IMG/VR virus record: IMGVR_UViG_3300007516_000025
Location: 1 to 52,619 of that record
Direction: 5' to 3' (one strand)
Source: a virus
Length of the DNA stretch: 52,619 nt
The notes under the pieces were generated by a model. That model saw nothing but the letters and a program-made list of their open reading frames with translations, was not told the DNA's origin and ran no database searches. Positions 43,686 to 51,631 of the stretch are shown here, in pieces. Within the stretch, counting starts at the first letter, position 1; each line of letters begins with the position of its first letter. The translations under genes and the position numbers were made by a program.

Positions 43686-44030
43686 ATGAATAAATTATCT
43701 TTATTTAAAATGTTTTTAAAAGAAAATTGGATAAAAATTATAATAGCTATTCTTTTTATTCTTTTTATTTTTTTAACATCTCTTATGATTTTTAGGAAAA
43801 AAATCCATAATATTGTTTTAAAAATTAAAGAAAAAATTGATGAATTGAAACTTAAAACAAACGAAATTTCTATTGATAGAAGAATTATTAAAGAAATTAA
43901 GCAATATGAACTTAAACAATCAGAAGAAAGTTCACAAAAATTCATTGAAGAATTTGAAGAAATTAATCAAATTTCTGAATTTGAAGAAAGAGTCAGAAAG
44001 AAAGTAAGATTATATGGCAAAATTGAGTAA
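43686..44030 (+). CDS. Membrane protein with coiled coil, inner-membrane spanin-like
   Basis: The start at 43686 gives MNKLSLFKMFLKENWIK; an earlier in-frame start would lie inside the holin-like gene. One membrane helix (IIIAILFILFIFLTSLMIF) near the N-terminus is followed by a long charged coiled coil (KIKEKIDELKLKTNEISIDR). This is the layout of i-spanins (Rz), which bridge the periplasm in lysis. It overlaps the next gene by 17 bases, as Rz and Rz1 genes often do. Function is inferred from layout and neighbours. Confidence 0.6.
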   Translation: MNKLSLFKMFLKENWIKIIIAILFILFIFLTSLMIFRKKIHNIVLKIKEKIDELKLKTNEISIDRRIIKEIKQYELKQSEESSQKFIEEFEEINQISEFEERVRKKVRLYGKIE

Positions 44031-44457
44031 AATATTATTTTTATGTTTATTAATATCATCACATAGTTTGATAAGCAGAGCGGATGAGCCTCGCGCAAAA
44101 ATCCAAACTACTTTTAAACAAATACTAGAATTCGAAGAGTTCCCCACATCTTTACTGATTAATGGGGAACTTTTTTTTGGTTTACTTATTTCAGAACCTA
44201 CTTATGACAAGATTATATTGGATAAAATTGAGTTATCCAAACTTCGTAAACAAATCTTAATTTATGAAAATTATGATATTAAACTAGAAGATAATTTTTC
44301 TAGATATAACAAAATTACATCAGAAAAAATTGATGAAATTACACAGATTATCAATAAACCAAGATATGAAAGTTTTTGGGATTCAAATAAAACTTGGATT
44401 ATGTTTGCAACAGGTATCGTATTAGGTGCCGTAATTTATAAGGTAATAGATAAATGA
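44014..44457 (+). CDS. Exported protein with C-terminal membrane anchor, lysis-region
   Basis: 147 residues. A signal peptide (MAKLSKILFLCLLISSHSLIS, then RA) is followed by a periplasmic domain and a C-terminal membrane helix (WIMFATGIVLGAVIYKVI) with a short Lys tail. No lipobox Cys is seen, so it is not a normal o-spanin or u-spanin. It shares topology with the protein at 35516, though sequence similarity is slight. Its place after the i-spanin-like gene suggests a lysis or envelope role. A GC-rich hairpin with a T-run lies inside the gene. Confidence 0.65.
   Translation: MAKLSKILFLCLLISSHSLISRADEPRAKIQTTFKQILEFEEFPTSLLINGELFFGLLISEPTYDKIILDKIELSKLRKQILIYENYDIKLEDNFSRYNKITSEKIDEITQIINKPRYESFWDSNKTWIMFATGIVLGAVIYKVIDK
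44138..44178 (+). terminator. Terminator-like hairpin inside the 44014 gene
   Basis: AGTTCCCCA (44138-44146) pairs with TGGGGAACT (44163-44171) across a 16-base loop, extended outward by a G-T and two A-T pairs, and is followed by seven more T bases. It has the GC core and T-run of a rho-independent terminator, but it lies in frame within coding sequence (EFPTSLLINGELFF). It may attenuate transcription from the lysis genes into the terminase region, or it may be a fortuitous fold. Confidence 0.5.
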
Positions 44458-44690
44458 AAGATGCAGATGATATTGCTAAGTTTATAGTAAGTTCATATGG
44501 CCCTGAGTATTTATACGAATTTAAAAAAAATAATAACTCAGAAGAATTCGTCATAACTAAAAGTGATAAAAAGAAAAAAAACAGAATACTTAATTGCGAA
44601 AAATGTAGCAAGTTGATTGTTTCATTTAACGACAAAAAGAGTTATTACTTAACAAATAAATGCCATTTATGTGGAGTGGCGGAGCAATAA
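44454..44690 (+). CDS. Small zinc-finger protein
   Basis: 78 residues. A C-terminal metal site with Cys48-x2-Cys51 and Cys70-x2-Cys73 (NCEKCSKL, then KCHLCG) forms a small zinc ribbon. The N-terminal half is helical and charged. The start overlaps the previous stop (ATGA). It lies just upstream of the packaging genes. It could bind nucleic acid or protein; no specific function can be given. Confidence 0.65.
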   Translation: MKDADDIAKFIVSSYGPEYLYEFKKNNNSEEFVITKSDKKKKNRILNCEKCSKLIVSFNDKKSYYLTNKCHLCGVAEQ

Positions 44691-44694
44691 TAAT

Positions 44695-45129
44695 ATGGAA
44701 GAAGAAAAAAACAAATTAGAATTACTTAAGGCGCTTGTTCAAGCCGCTAGTGATGTGAAATATAATAAGACAAATGCTTTAAAAAGAGAAAAAACCTATA
44801 CAAATTTTGAAGTTGTAGATAACTTCAATGTAAAAGTTGCCGGTAATTCATGCAGAATTAATTATTCTCAATTAGTGATCGGCAAGAATTTTAGCGAATC
44901 ACATTTAAAATGCGATATTGAAAAAACATTTGCCGACATTGTTAAGTATCTTAAAGACGAGGTTAAGAAGTCTTCAGGTAAAAGCTTAACATTTAAAGAA
45001 GACGAAAAAGACTGTCAAGTTGAATCTGTTTTGCAAATTAATATTAACAAACAGATTAGAAATTACACCAAATGCTATACCATTAAGCAACTGAAGGAAT
45101 TTTTAATTTCTGATGAAAATGATGAATAA
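44695..45129 (+). CDS. Hypothetical protein before terminase
   Basis: Function not recognised. The start at 44695 (MEEEKNKLELLKALVQAASD) is chosen over 44671, which lies inside the upstream gene. 144 residues: an N-terminal helix, then a beta-rich middle (FEVVDNFNVKVAGNSCRINY) and mixed C-terminus. Immediately before the terminase large subunit is the usual place of the small subunit, but the beta-rich sequence does not resemble T4 gp16. It ends 12 bases before the terminase start. Confidence 0.6.
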   Translation: MEEEKNKLELLKALVQAASDVKYNKTNALKREKTYTNFEVVDNFNVKVAGNSCRINYSQLVIGKNFSESHLKCDIEKTFADIVKYLKDEVKKSSGKSLTFKEDEKDCQVESVLQININKQIRNYTKCYTIKQLKEFLISDENDE

Positions 45130-45141
45130 GGTAATATTTGA

Positions 45142-46809
45142 TTGTCGAACGAACAGAAACTAACAGCAACATATAAGAAATCGGAGTTATTTAGGTGTAA
45201 AAATGTCGTCTATTTCATTTCTAATCACATCTATATCCAAACACCTGGTTCTGGTAGAGAGAAATTTGATCTTTGGGACTTCCAAAGAGATTGTTTAAAT
45301 AGTTTTGAAGATACCAGATTTAACATTGTGCTCAAATCAAGACAGCTTGGTTTGAGCACTTTAATTTCAGCTTATGTACTCTGGTTGATGTTGTTTAATC
45401 GAGACAGAAACATTCTTGTCGTATCTATTAGAAGAGAAGACGCCCAAAAACTTATTAAGAAAATTAAATATGCTTATTCATATCTTCCAGATTGGATGAA
45501 AATTTCCAAACCAATTTCTGATAACGTATTTACTTTTGAGTTAGACAATCACTCTAAAGTTGTTGCCTCTGCAACAACAGAGAATATGGCTCGTGGTGAT
45601 GCGCTTACTCATTTATTTATCGACGAAGCAGGCTTTATTGATGGTTTAGAGGACGCTTGGCCCTCAGCTTGGCCGTCTATCTCTGTTGCAGGTAAAAGCA
45701 TTGTATTCAGCACGCCCAATGGGTCTGACAACTTTTTTTATAAGCTTTGGTCAGATGCTGAAGTCAAAGAAAACGAATTTAAAACAACTAAACTTATGTG
45801 GGATGTACGACCAGATAGAGATCAGGCATGGTATAATCGTACATTCAAGACGCTCCCAAGAAAGAAATTTGCCCAAGAATTCGAATGTGACTTTACACTA
45901 TCAGGTGATACAGTTATTGATCCTGAAGATATTGTGTATTATTCAAACTTCATTATTGAAGAAGAGGGTTTTTTCACAAGTGACAGAAAGGGTCGATATT
46001 GGAAAGAACCAGATCTTTCTCATAGTTATATTATTGCTGCGGACGTGGCGCGTGGCGATGGTGAAGATTATTCCTCATTTGTTGTAATGGATGTTGATGC
46101 GGATGAGATTGTTGCTGATTATAAAAATAAGATTAAGACTGATATATATGCAGAAATTTTAGTTGCGGCTGCAACATTATATAATCATGCGTTATTGGTT
46201 GTAGAAAACAACAACCATGGCTGGGCGGTATTGCAACGTATAATTCAAATGAAATATAAAAATTTGTATTACGCCGACAAAAAGACTCTTGAAATTATTG
46301 AGGGATATATTGATGATACAAGATCTGATATTATTGCAGGGTTTCCAACAAATCAAAAAACTAAAGTATTAATTGTAGAAAGACTAGAAGAGGCCATAAG
46401 AAATAAAAGATATTCTATTTATTCAGATAAGATAATTGACGAATTTAGGCAATTTGTTTGGATTAATGGTAAGGCCACTACCAAAAAAGGTTATCATGAT
46501 GACCTAGTTATATCATTAGCAATCTGTATCTTTGTTAAAGAATTTATTTATGGAAAATCAGAGATAAAAGCAGATTTGAACAGATTGATTCTTCCACTTA
46601 TCGGTAAAGAAACCAGAAATATGGAAACTAAAATACCGGGAATGATAGGATTTAAGAAAAAAGACAATAATTTTAATATATATAATTCATTGTCAAAAGC
46701 AGATGAAGATATTCGTCAACATTATTGGGTATTGGATAAGAAACCAGGTGCAAAAAAACCAGTTCAAGAAATCTCATATTCAAAAGCTCTACCAATTATA
46801 AAGATTTAA
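45142..46809 (+). CDS. terL: Terminase large subunit (gp17-like), TTG start
   Basis: 555 residues, near T4 gp17. The ATPase has Walker A LKSRQLGLST (64-73), Walker B THLFIDEAG (Asp161-Glu162) and the coupling motif FSTPNG (189-194). The nuclease domain has Asp301 (AADVARGDGED), Glu355 (VVENNNHG) and Asp453/Asp454 (YHDDLVISLA). The enzyme cuts concatemeric DNA and pumps it into the prohead through the portal, coded next. The start is TTG with AAGG about 10 bases upstream; no ATG fits. A 14-bp inverted repeat with one G-T pair lies over the Walker A codons. Confidence 0.95.
   Translation: MSNEQKLTATYKKSELFRCKNVVYFISNHIYIQTPGSGREKFDLWDFQRDCLNSFEDTRFNIVLKSRQLGLSTLISAYVLWLMLFNRDRNILVVSIRREDAQKLIKKIKYAYSYLPDWMKISKPISDNVFTFELDNHSKVVASATTENMARGDALTHLFIDEAGFIDGLEDAWPSAWPSISVAGKSIVFSTPNGSDNFFYKLWSDAEVKENEFKTTKLMWDVRPDRDQAWYNRTFKTLPRKKFAQEFECDFTLSGDTVIDPEDIVYYSNFIIEEEGFFTSDRKGRYWKEPDLSHSYIIAADVARGDGEDYSSFVVMDVDADEIVADYKNKIKTDIYAEILVAAATLYNHALLVVENNNHGWAVLQRIIQMKYKNLYYADKKTLEIIEGYIDDTRSDIIAGFPTNQKTKVLIVERLEEAIRNKRYSIYSDKIIDEFRQFVWINGKATTKKGYHDDLVISLAICIFVKEFIYGKSEIKADLNRLILPLIGKETRNMETKIPGMIGFKKKDNNFNIYNSLSKADEDIRQHYWVLDKKPGAKKPVQEISYSKALPIIKI
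45328..45359. repeat. Near-perfect inverted repeat over terminase Walker A codons
   Basis: GTGCTCAAATCAAG (45328-45341), loop ACAG, CTTGGTTTGAGCAC (45346-45359). Thirteen Watson-Crick pairs and one G-T pair. It codes VLKSRQLGLST, the Walker A motif, where codon choice must obey both protein and hairpin. Confidence 0.92.
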
Positions 46810-46812
46810 AAC

Positions 46813-48849
46813 ATGCCAAAATACAAGCCAGAAAATAAAAATCCATATAATCCATCTAATGTACTTTACAAAAGATTGACTAAACTGTGGTCTTCTCAAT
46901 TATCTGCAATCAAAGATCCTAAAGCCTTTAATATTTCTTACGAAAAATTACAGCATAGAAATTTTAGATCTGCATCAGGACAGAGTTTTAAGAGAGAGGA
47001 TAAAGAACATCCATTATATTATCTAAATTCAGAAAAATTTGCTAATGCAGCAAGAGCTGAAAGATATGCCGATTTTGAACAGATGGAATATTTTCCTGAA
47101 TCAGCGGCTGCATTAGATATTTATGCAAACGAAATTACTACATATTCAGAATTTTCTCCACCCATTAACGTCAAGACAAACAACATTGAGATCAAAGAAA
47201 CGTTAAATTATCTATTTTATGATATTCTCAATGTTAAGAACAATATCTTTTCGTGGGTTAGAACACTTATTAAGTATGGTGATATGTTTCTTTATCTTCA
47301 TACCGATCAAGAACTAGGTGTTAAAGATGCAACAGCGTTACCAACAGCCGAAGTGGAAAGGCTTGAGGGTGAAGATGAAAGTAACCCCAATTATGTTCAG
47401 TTTCAGTGGAATAGAGGTGGAATGACATTTGAAAACGCTTGGCAGATTTGTCACTTTCGTCTTTTGGGTAATGATAAGTTTTTCCCTTATGGCACATCTG
47501 TACTCGATCCTGCTCGTAGAATTTGGAGGCAATTAGATCACTTAGAAAACGCCATGATGTCATATCGTATTGTAAGAGCGCCCGAAAGAAAAGTTTTCTA
47601 TCTTGATGTCGGTGGCCTTAATGATGAAGAAATTAAGCTATTTTTAGAGCAGACTCGCGGTAATATTAGAAGAAATGTTGTGACAGATCCTGAATCTGGT
47701 AGAAGCGATCAACGTTATAATCCTTGGTCTTCTGAAGAAGATTTTTTTATTCCCGTACGTGGTCAAAATTCAGGTACAAAGATTGAACAATTACCCGGTG
47801 GTCAGTTCACTGGAGTTGTTGATGATATTAAATATTTGAGAGACAAGTTTTTCTCAGCTATTAAAATTCCTGCTGCATATCTATCACAAGATAATACAGA
47901 AGACAAACAATCATTAGCTCAAAAGGATCTAATGTTTGCGAAGACTGTTCTTCGCTTACAGGGTGCTGTTCTTTCTGGTTTAACACAAATTGCAGTTACT
48001 CATCTTTATATCTTGGGATTTAGAGGTCAAGATTTATTATCATTTGACATCAGTTTGAATAATCCATCTAAAATTGCTGAAATGCAAGAATTAGAACAGT
48101 TCAAAATTCGCTGTGAAATTGGTACGGCAATGGTTGAGAAATTCTTTTCAACAGATATGGTATACAAGAAAGTATTCTCAATGCCCGATGATGAAATTAT
48201 TAAAGAAAAGATGATGCGTGTTCAAGACGTCAAATTTGATCTATTCTTGAGTCAGTTTGCTTCTGAGAATTCACCTGATATGGGTGGTGCTCTTGGTGGT
48301 GGAGCTATGGATGATATGGGCGGTATGGGAGGCATGGACCTCGGTGGAGGCATGGAAGGTATGCCAGATATGGGTGGGGAAATGGACCTCGGTGGAGACG
48401 CTGGTGGTGAAATGGGTGATTTACCAATGCCTGATAATGACGAGCTTGGTGAAGTTGATCAACAAATGAATCGACTTGATGCTGCTGAAAGATATGTCAA
48501 TCCAAATGCCAAAGCTAAAGATGGTAGAAAGTTCGACTCAATTAAGCGTCATAATGCCGCAAAAGTTAATCCACTTGGTGCAAAACAAAAAACGGCATCT
48601 GTTTTTAATAGTGTCAAGGGCACAGGTAATAATATTCGACCTGATCAAAAAACAGAAATTATCCCATCTTTGACGGGCAGAAATAGTGCCTATGACAAGA
48701 TGAAATCCTTGAGTAAAGGTAGAGTGACAAATGATTCTGTGTTAAGAGCTGGTAATAATAATCTGCTTTTAGAGAGCTTGCAGCTCTATCTAAATAATAA
48801 TCAACTAATTAATGATGACAATAATACGGAAGATAAAGATGAAGCATAA
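46813..48849 (+). CDS. 20: Portal protein (gp20-like) with Gly/Met-rich tail
   Basis: The body (1-480) has the gp20 layout: an N-terminal helical part with EQMEYFPESAAALDIYANEIT, a wing region with LIKYGDMFLYL, then PYGTSVLDPARRIWRQLDHLENAMMSYRIVRAPERKVFYLDVG, and the stem/crown with SAIKIPAAYLSQDN, SLAQKDLMFAKTVLRLQGAV. It forms the dodecameric head vertex ring and DNA channel. Residues about 486-545 are a Gly/Met/Asp-rich low-complexity stretch (GGGAMDDMGGMGGMDLGGGM, continuing), followed by a basic disordered tail. That extension makes it 678 residues against 524 in T4. The gene starts 3 bases after terminase. Confidence 0.92.
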   Translation: MPKYKPENKNPYNPSNVLYKRLTKLWSSQLSAIKDPKAFNISYEKLQHRNFRSASGQSFKREDKEHPLYYLNSEKFANAARAERYADFEQMEYFPESAAALDIYANEITTYSEFSPPINVKTNNIEIKETLNYLFYDILNVKNNIFSWVRTLIKYGDMFLYLHTDQELGVKDATALPTAEVERLEGEDESNPNYVQFQWNRGGMTFENAWQICHFRLLGNDKFFPYGTSVLDPARRIWRQLDHLENAMMSYRIVRAPERKVFYLDVGGLNDEEIKLFLEQTRGNIRRNVVTDPESGRSDQRYNPWSSEEDFFIPVRGQNSGTKIEQLPGGQFTGVVDDIKYLRDKFFSAIKIPAAYLSQDNTEDKQSLAQKDLMFAKTVLRLQGAVLSGLTQIAVTHLYILGFRGQDLLSFDISLNNPSKIAEMQELEQFKIRCEIGTAMVEKFFSTDMVYKKVFSMPDDEIIKEKMMRVQDVKFDLFLSQFASENSPDMGGALGGGAMDDMGGMGGMDLGGGMEGMPDMGGEMDLGGDAGGEMGDLPMPDNDELGEVDQQMNRLDAAERYVNPNAKAKDGRKFDSIKRHNAAKVNPLGAKQKTASVFNSVKGTGNNIRPDQKTEIIPSLTGRNSAYDKMKSLSKGRVTNDSVLRAGNNNLLLESLQLYLNNNQLINDDNNTEDKDEA

Positions 48850-49642
48850 TAAAAAAAAGAATATAGCTATAATTTTTGATATTTTGTTATTAGAGCAAGC
48901 TCGATATAAAATACTTCAAAATAGTGAAGATTATAATAAGATTGAACTCATTTTGAAGAAACATTTTCATGAGAATTCGTCTTTGTTAAAGGAATACTCA
49001 TTTTTCAATATTCTATCTACATTAAACACAAGTGGTGATCAATCAAAGGCCACAAAAATTTTACAAGAAGTTAAAAATTCATATAAGAATTTAGATAAAG
49101 ATTTAATTGAAAAAGATTTAACTCTATTGAAAGAAGATATTTCACACAATTTAGAAAGTAATTTTTATGAAAACTTTGTAAATAATTATAAAATCTATGC
49201 TACAATTTATAATATTTTAAATGAATGTATTTCAGACCCATTACAGCGTATTAAACTAGAAGATAAAATTGTTGATAATATGCTTTTAGAAGATAAGTCA
49301 GAATCACCTGATTATCTACTTGATTCCAGTACGATTAGTTATAATAAAGAATATATTAAATTTAGTAATAAAACAATTAACTTACTTCCTGAACAAAAAA
49401 CATTTTTAAATAAATATATAAATACTTATACAAATGATTTTGACTTTTTTATCTATCTCAACGAAGAAGTTAGGCGCTGTAAAGAGATTATTGATGTCAA
49501 TAAATCAAAAATTGACAGCGAAGAAGTTAAAAATATTCTTATGGAAAAGATTAATAACTTACCAAAGAAACATAAATTAGGAAAAGAGGATTTGGAATTC
49601 ATTTTAGAAATTCAAACCCTCGCAAGCAAATTGAATGATTAA
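48839..49642 (+). CDS. Hypothetical helical protein in the head module
   Basis: Function not recognised. The start at 48839 (MKHNKKKNIAIIFDILLLEQA) overlaps the portal stop and has GGAAG upstream. 268 residues, helical with many charged residues and no membrane segment. The place between portal and prohead protease is where T4 keeps core/scaffold genes (67 and 68), so a prohead core role is reasonable but not shown. It overlaps the next gene by 8 bases. Confidence 0.65.
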   Translation: MKHNKKKNIAIIFDILLLEQARYKILQNSEDYNKIELILKKHFHENSSLLKEYSFFNILSTLNTSGDQSKATKILQEVKNSYKNLDKDLIEKDLTLLKEDISHNLESNFYENFVNNYKIYATIYNILNECISDPLQRIKLEDKIVDNMLLEDKSESPDYLLDSSTISYNKEYIKFSNKTINLLPEQKTFLNKYINTYTNDFDFFIYLNEEVRRCKEIIDVNKSKIDSEEVKNILMEKINNLPKKHKLGKEDLEFILEIQTLASKLND

Positions 49643-50186
49643 AGAAAATTTTAAAATCTTATTGAATGAAGAAAAAGATATTTATATTGAATTAGATATT
49701 TCAAGAACGCTTGACGATAATTTGATCATTAATGATCATCCTTATTTTTCTATCATTATTTCAGATAACCACAATAAAATCATTACAATTCCCAAAAAAG
49801 GATTCGATGAATACACTTTACCAAGACAAATGAAGTTCTTTGATTATATGTGCCAAAAAGGCGTTATTGCTTTTGGTAGTGTTCATGGAACAATTATGCA
49901 CCAATCCCTAGAAGGTAAGTTACCTCATAATCTTGATGTAAATTCTATTCAAGTTGCATTGATGTGTATTTATGATTTTGTGAAGACAGAATTCGAAAAA
50001 GATTTAAAATCGAAAGAACATAGAGAGAAGTTCGAGCGTTCATTACTTGATCCATCAGACGAAGATTCTACAGAATTAGGTGAGGTTCCTCACGAAAAAG
50101 AAAAAGGTACAATACCTAAGACTCCATGGGGATACATGGGTGGTGGATACAATGGTGGTCTTGGTAGTTATTCTCGATTATATTAA
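49635..50186 (+). CDS. Hypothetical protein in the head module
   Basis: Function not recognised. 183 residues: an alpha/beta N-terminal domain (1-125, with YFSIIISDNHNKIITIPKKG and GVIAFGSVHGTIMHQ) and a disordered C-terminal tail with Gly/Tyr-rich end (WGYMGGGYNGGLGSYSRLY). It lies upstream of the protease in the head gene run, so a prohead role is possible. A 16-bp palindrome is inside at 49723-49738. Confidence 0.65.
   Translation: MIKENFKILLNEEKDIYIELDISRTLDDNLIINDHPYFSIIISDNHNKIITIPKKGFDEYTLPRQMKFFDYMCQKGVIAFGSVHGTIMHQSLEGKLPHNLDVNSIQVALMCIYDFVKTEFEKDLKSKEHREKFERSLLDPSDEDSTELGEVPHEKEKGTIPKTPWGYMGGGYNGGLGSYSRLY
49723..49738. repeat. 16-bp perfect palindrome inside a gene
   Basis: TGATCATTAATGATCA reads the same on both strands. 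It is coding (LIINDH) in the 49635 gene. At 16 bp it is the weakest of the loop-free palindromes listed and could be chance. Confidence 0.85.
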
Positions 50187-50205
50187 TATAAGGTAATTTA
50201 AAAAT

Positions 50206-50442
50206 ATGAAAGTCAAAATCAAAAAAGGTGAATTAAAAAGAATGTTATCTGAGGAAACTGCTAGGTTTTTTTCACCAGAAGTATCCCCTCTATTAGAAGC
50301 TGTTTCAAAATTGGTAGAATTGTATGAAGGTTCAAATAGTGGTGGCAGAGAGATATTAGATGAAGTTTTTACGCTTTTAGAAAAAGAATTAATGCTTGAT
50401 AAAGGTGATAAAAGAATTAAGGATTTAATCAATGCAAGATAA
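50206..50442 (+). CDS. Small helical protein, possible prohead core component
   Basis: Function not recognised. 78 residues. A basic N-terminus (MKVKIKKGELKRMLSEETARF) followed by amphipathic helices. The KKGELKRML start resembles in style the MKTSELKNMIKESIREVL start of the 51054 protein, so both may bear a short N-terminal assembly motif. It overlaps the protease gene by 11 bases. Small helical proteins beside gp21 in T4 are core proteins cleaved during maturation; this remains inference. Confidence 0.6.
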   Translation: MKVKIKKGELKRMLSEETARFFSPEVSPLLEAVSKLVELYEGSNSGGREILDEVFTLLEKELMLDKGDKRIKDLINAR

Positions 50443-51046
50443 TAGATTTCTTATTAGAGAATTTAATGAACATGTTGAATTACTTCAAGAAAATTCCGTA
50501 AAAGTAAAAGATGATTATATCTTTAAGGATGTTCTATTACAGGTCGCAGATAAAAAAAATGCTAATAATAGAATTTATCCACTTAAGACATTAAAAGAAC
50601 AAGTAAATCAATATCAAATTAAGATTAAAAACAAAGGTGCAGTAGGTGAATTAGGACATCCCGAAAGAGCAGAAGTTGATCCAAAACTTATCTCACATCA
50701 CATTGATTCTATTTGGATGGTAAACAATGAAGTTCGCGGAGATGTAAGAATCCTTGGTAAAACCAGAGAAGGCTCTGAAACAGTTAATTTAATTGAATCA
50801 GATATTAAGCTCGGATTGTCTTCTAGAGGATTAGGTTCAATTATTAATAAAGGGGATCATATTGAAGTTCAAAAAGATTTCTCGTTTGTTTGCTGGGATA
50901 TTGTTATTGATCCTTCTACAGATAGAGCGTTTCTAAATGAATCAAGGTCATTAATTCCATATAATCAACTTATTTCACATGAATCTAATCTAGTTAATGT
51001 AAACAATTTGGCTGAATTGATTGCCAACAAATATAAAAGAAAGTAG
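50432..51046 (+). CDS. 21: Prohead core protease (gp21-like)
   Basis: 204 residues, close to T4 gp21 (212). The serine-protease signature of the family is clear: GELGHPERAEV (His76) and IKLGLSSRGLGS (Ser130/Ser131), with the framing segments NANNRIYPLKTLKEQV, WMVNNEVRGDVRIL and CWDIVIDPSTDRAFL. It cleaves scaffold and capsid proteins before packaging. Its position behind the portal and ahead of a scaffold-like protein matches head clusters of this group. Confidence 0.92.
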   Translation: MQDNRFLIREFNEHVELLQENSVKVKDDYIFKDVLLQVADKKNANNRIYPLKTLKEQVNQYQIKIKNKGAVGELGHPERAEVDPKLISHHIDSIWMVNNEVRGDVRILGKTREGSETVNLIESDIKLGLSSRGLGSIINKGDHIEVQKDFSFVCWDIVIDPSTDRAFLNESRSLIPYNQLISHESNLVNVNNLAELIANKYKRK

Positions 51047-51053
51047 GTCTTAA

Positions 51054-51386
51054 ATGAAAACAAGCGAATTAAAAAATATGATTAAAGAAAGTATTAGAGA
51101 AGTACTAAGCGAACAAAATACACTTAAACTTCTTTTTACTGAGAGTTTAAAAACTAGTATCGGCTTAATTCTAGAAAATACGAACAGAGGTTCACATGGT
51201 AATTTTAATAAAGAGGAAAAGTCTGAGCAAGATATTATGAGAGAAAATGCTCAGTTTTCTAGAAATATGTCTAAAGGAATTGCTAAAGTTAATGCACCGA
51301 AAAAAGAACAACTATTTAAAAATACTGATCCAATGTTGTCTAAAATGATGGCAATGACTAGTATTGATGATTTTGAAGAAGAATAA
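51054..51386 (+). CDS. Small protein, scaffold-like, with N-terminal helix motif
   Basis: 110 residues. The start SELKNMIKESIREVLSEQNT is an amphipathic helix with a short repeat style common in head-assembly proteins of large phages. The rest is hydrophilic with an acidic end (MTSIDDFEEE). It starts 7 bases after the protease gene, the place of T4 gp22 scaffold, but is much shorter than gp22 (269 residues). It could be a reduced core protein or an unrelated small protein. Confidence 0.6.
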   Translation: MKTSELKNMIKESIREVLSEQNTLKLLFTESLKTSIGLILENTNRGSHGNFNKEEKSEQDIMRENAQFSRNMSKGIAKVNAPKKEQLFKNTDPMLSKMMAMTSIDDFEEE

Positions 51387-51407
51387 ACACAACAAAGAGA
51401 GTTTAAA

Positions 51408-51617
51408 ATGGCAAAGGTAGTAAATTTTGAGACAAGATGCAGAGATAATGAACACTCCGATAGATTAATTAAGAGATTTGTTAAAAAGACGTCTAAAGTA
51501 GGTCTAGTAAGAGACCAATTGGATAATATGCATTTTGTTTCTGATTCAGAAAAGAAACGTTTGAAGAAAAAGCGCAAATTGAAGCTTGCAAGAAAGTTCA
51601 ATATTGAAAATAATTAA
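51408..51617 (+). CDS. Ribosomal protein bS21-like
   Basis: 69 residues, the size of bS21 (71 in E. coli). The pattern fits: LIKRFVKKTSKVGLVRDQLD corresponds to the bS21 helix with RRFKR-type residues and K-x-G-hydrophobic, then FVSDSEKKRLKKKRKLKLARK to its P/S-x-x-x-R-K-R basic C-terminal helix. It is nearly all helix with extreme positive charge. bS21 is the small-subunit protein most often carried by phages, where it may replace the host copy and favour phage mRNAs. A GAGAG-type ribosome site is upstream. Position in a head module is unusual for a translation gene. Alternative: a DNA-binding basic head protein. Confidence 0.65.
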   Translation: MAKVVNFETRCRDNEHSDRLIKRFVKKTSKVGLVRDQLDNMHFVSDSEKKRLKKKRKLKLARKFNIENN

Positions 51618-51631
51618 AGGATATTAATATT

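Noticed and set aside
44695-45129. Terminase small subunit by position
   Set aside because: The protein is beta-rich with conserved-looking Cys and Tyr and lacks the helical pattern of gp16.
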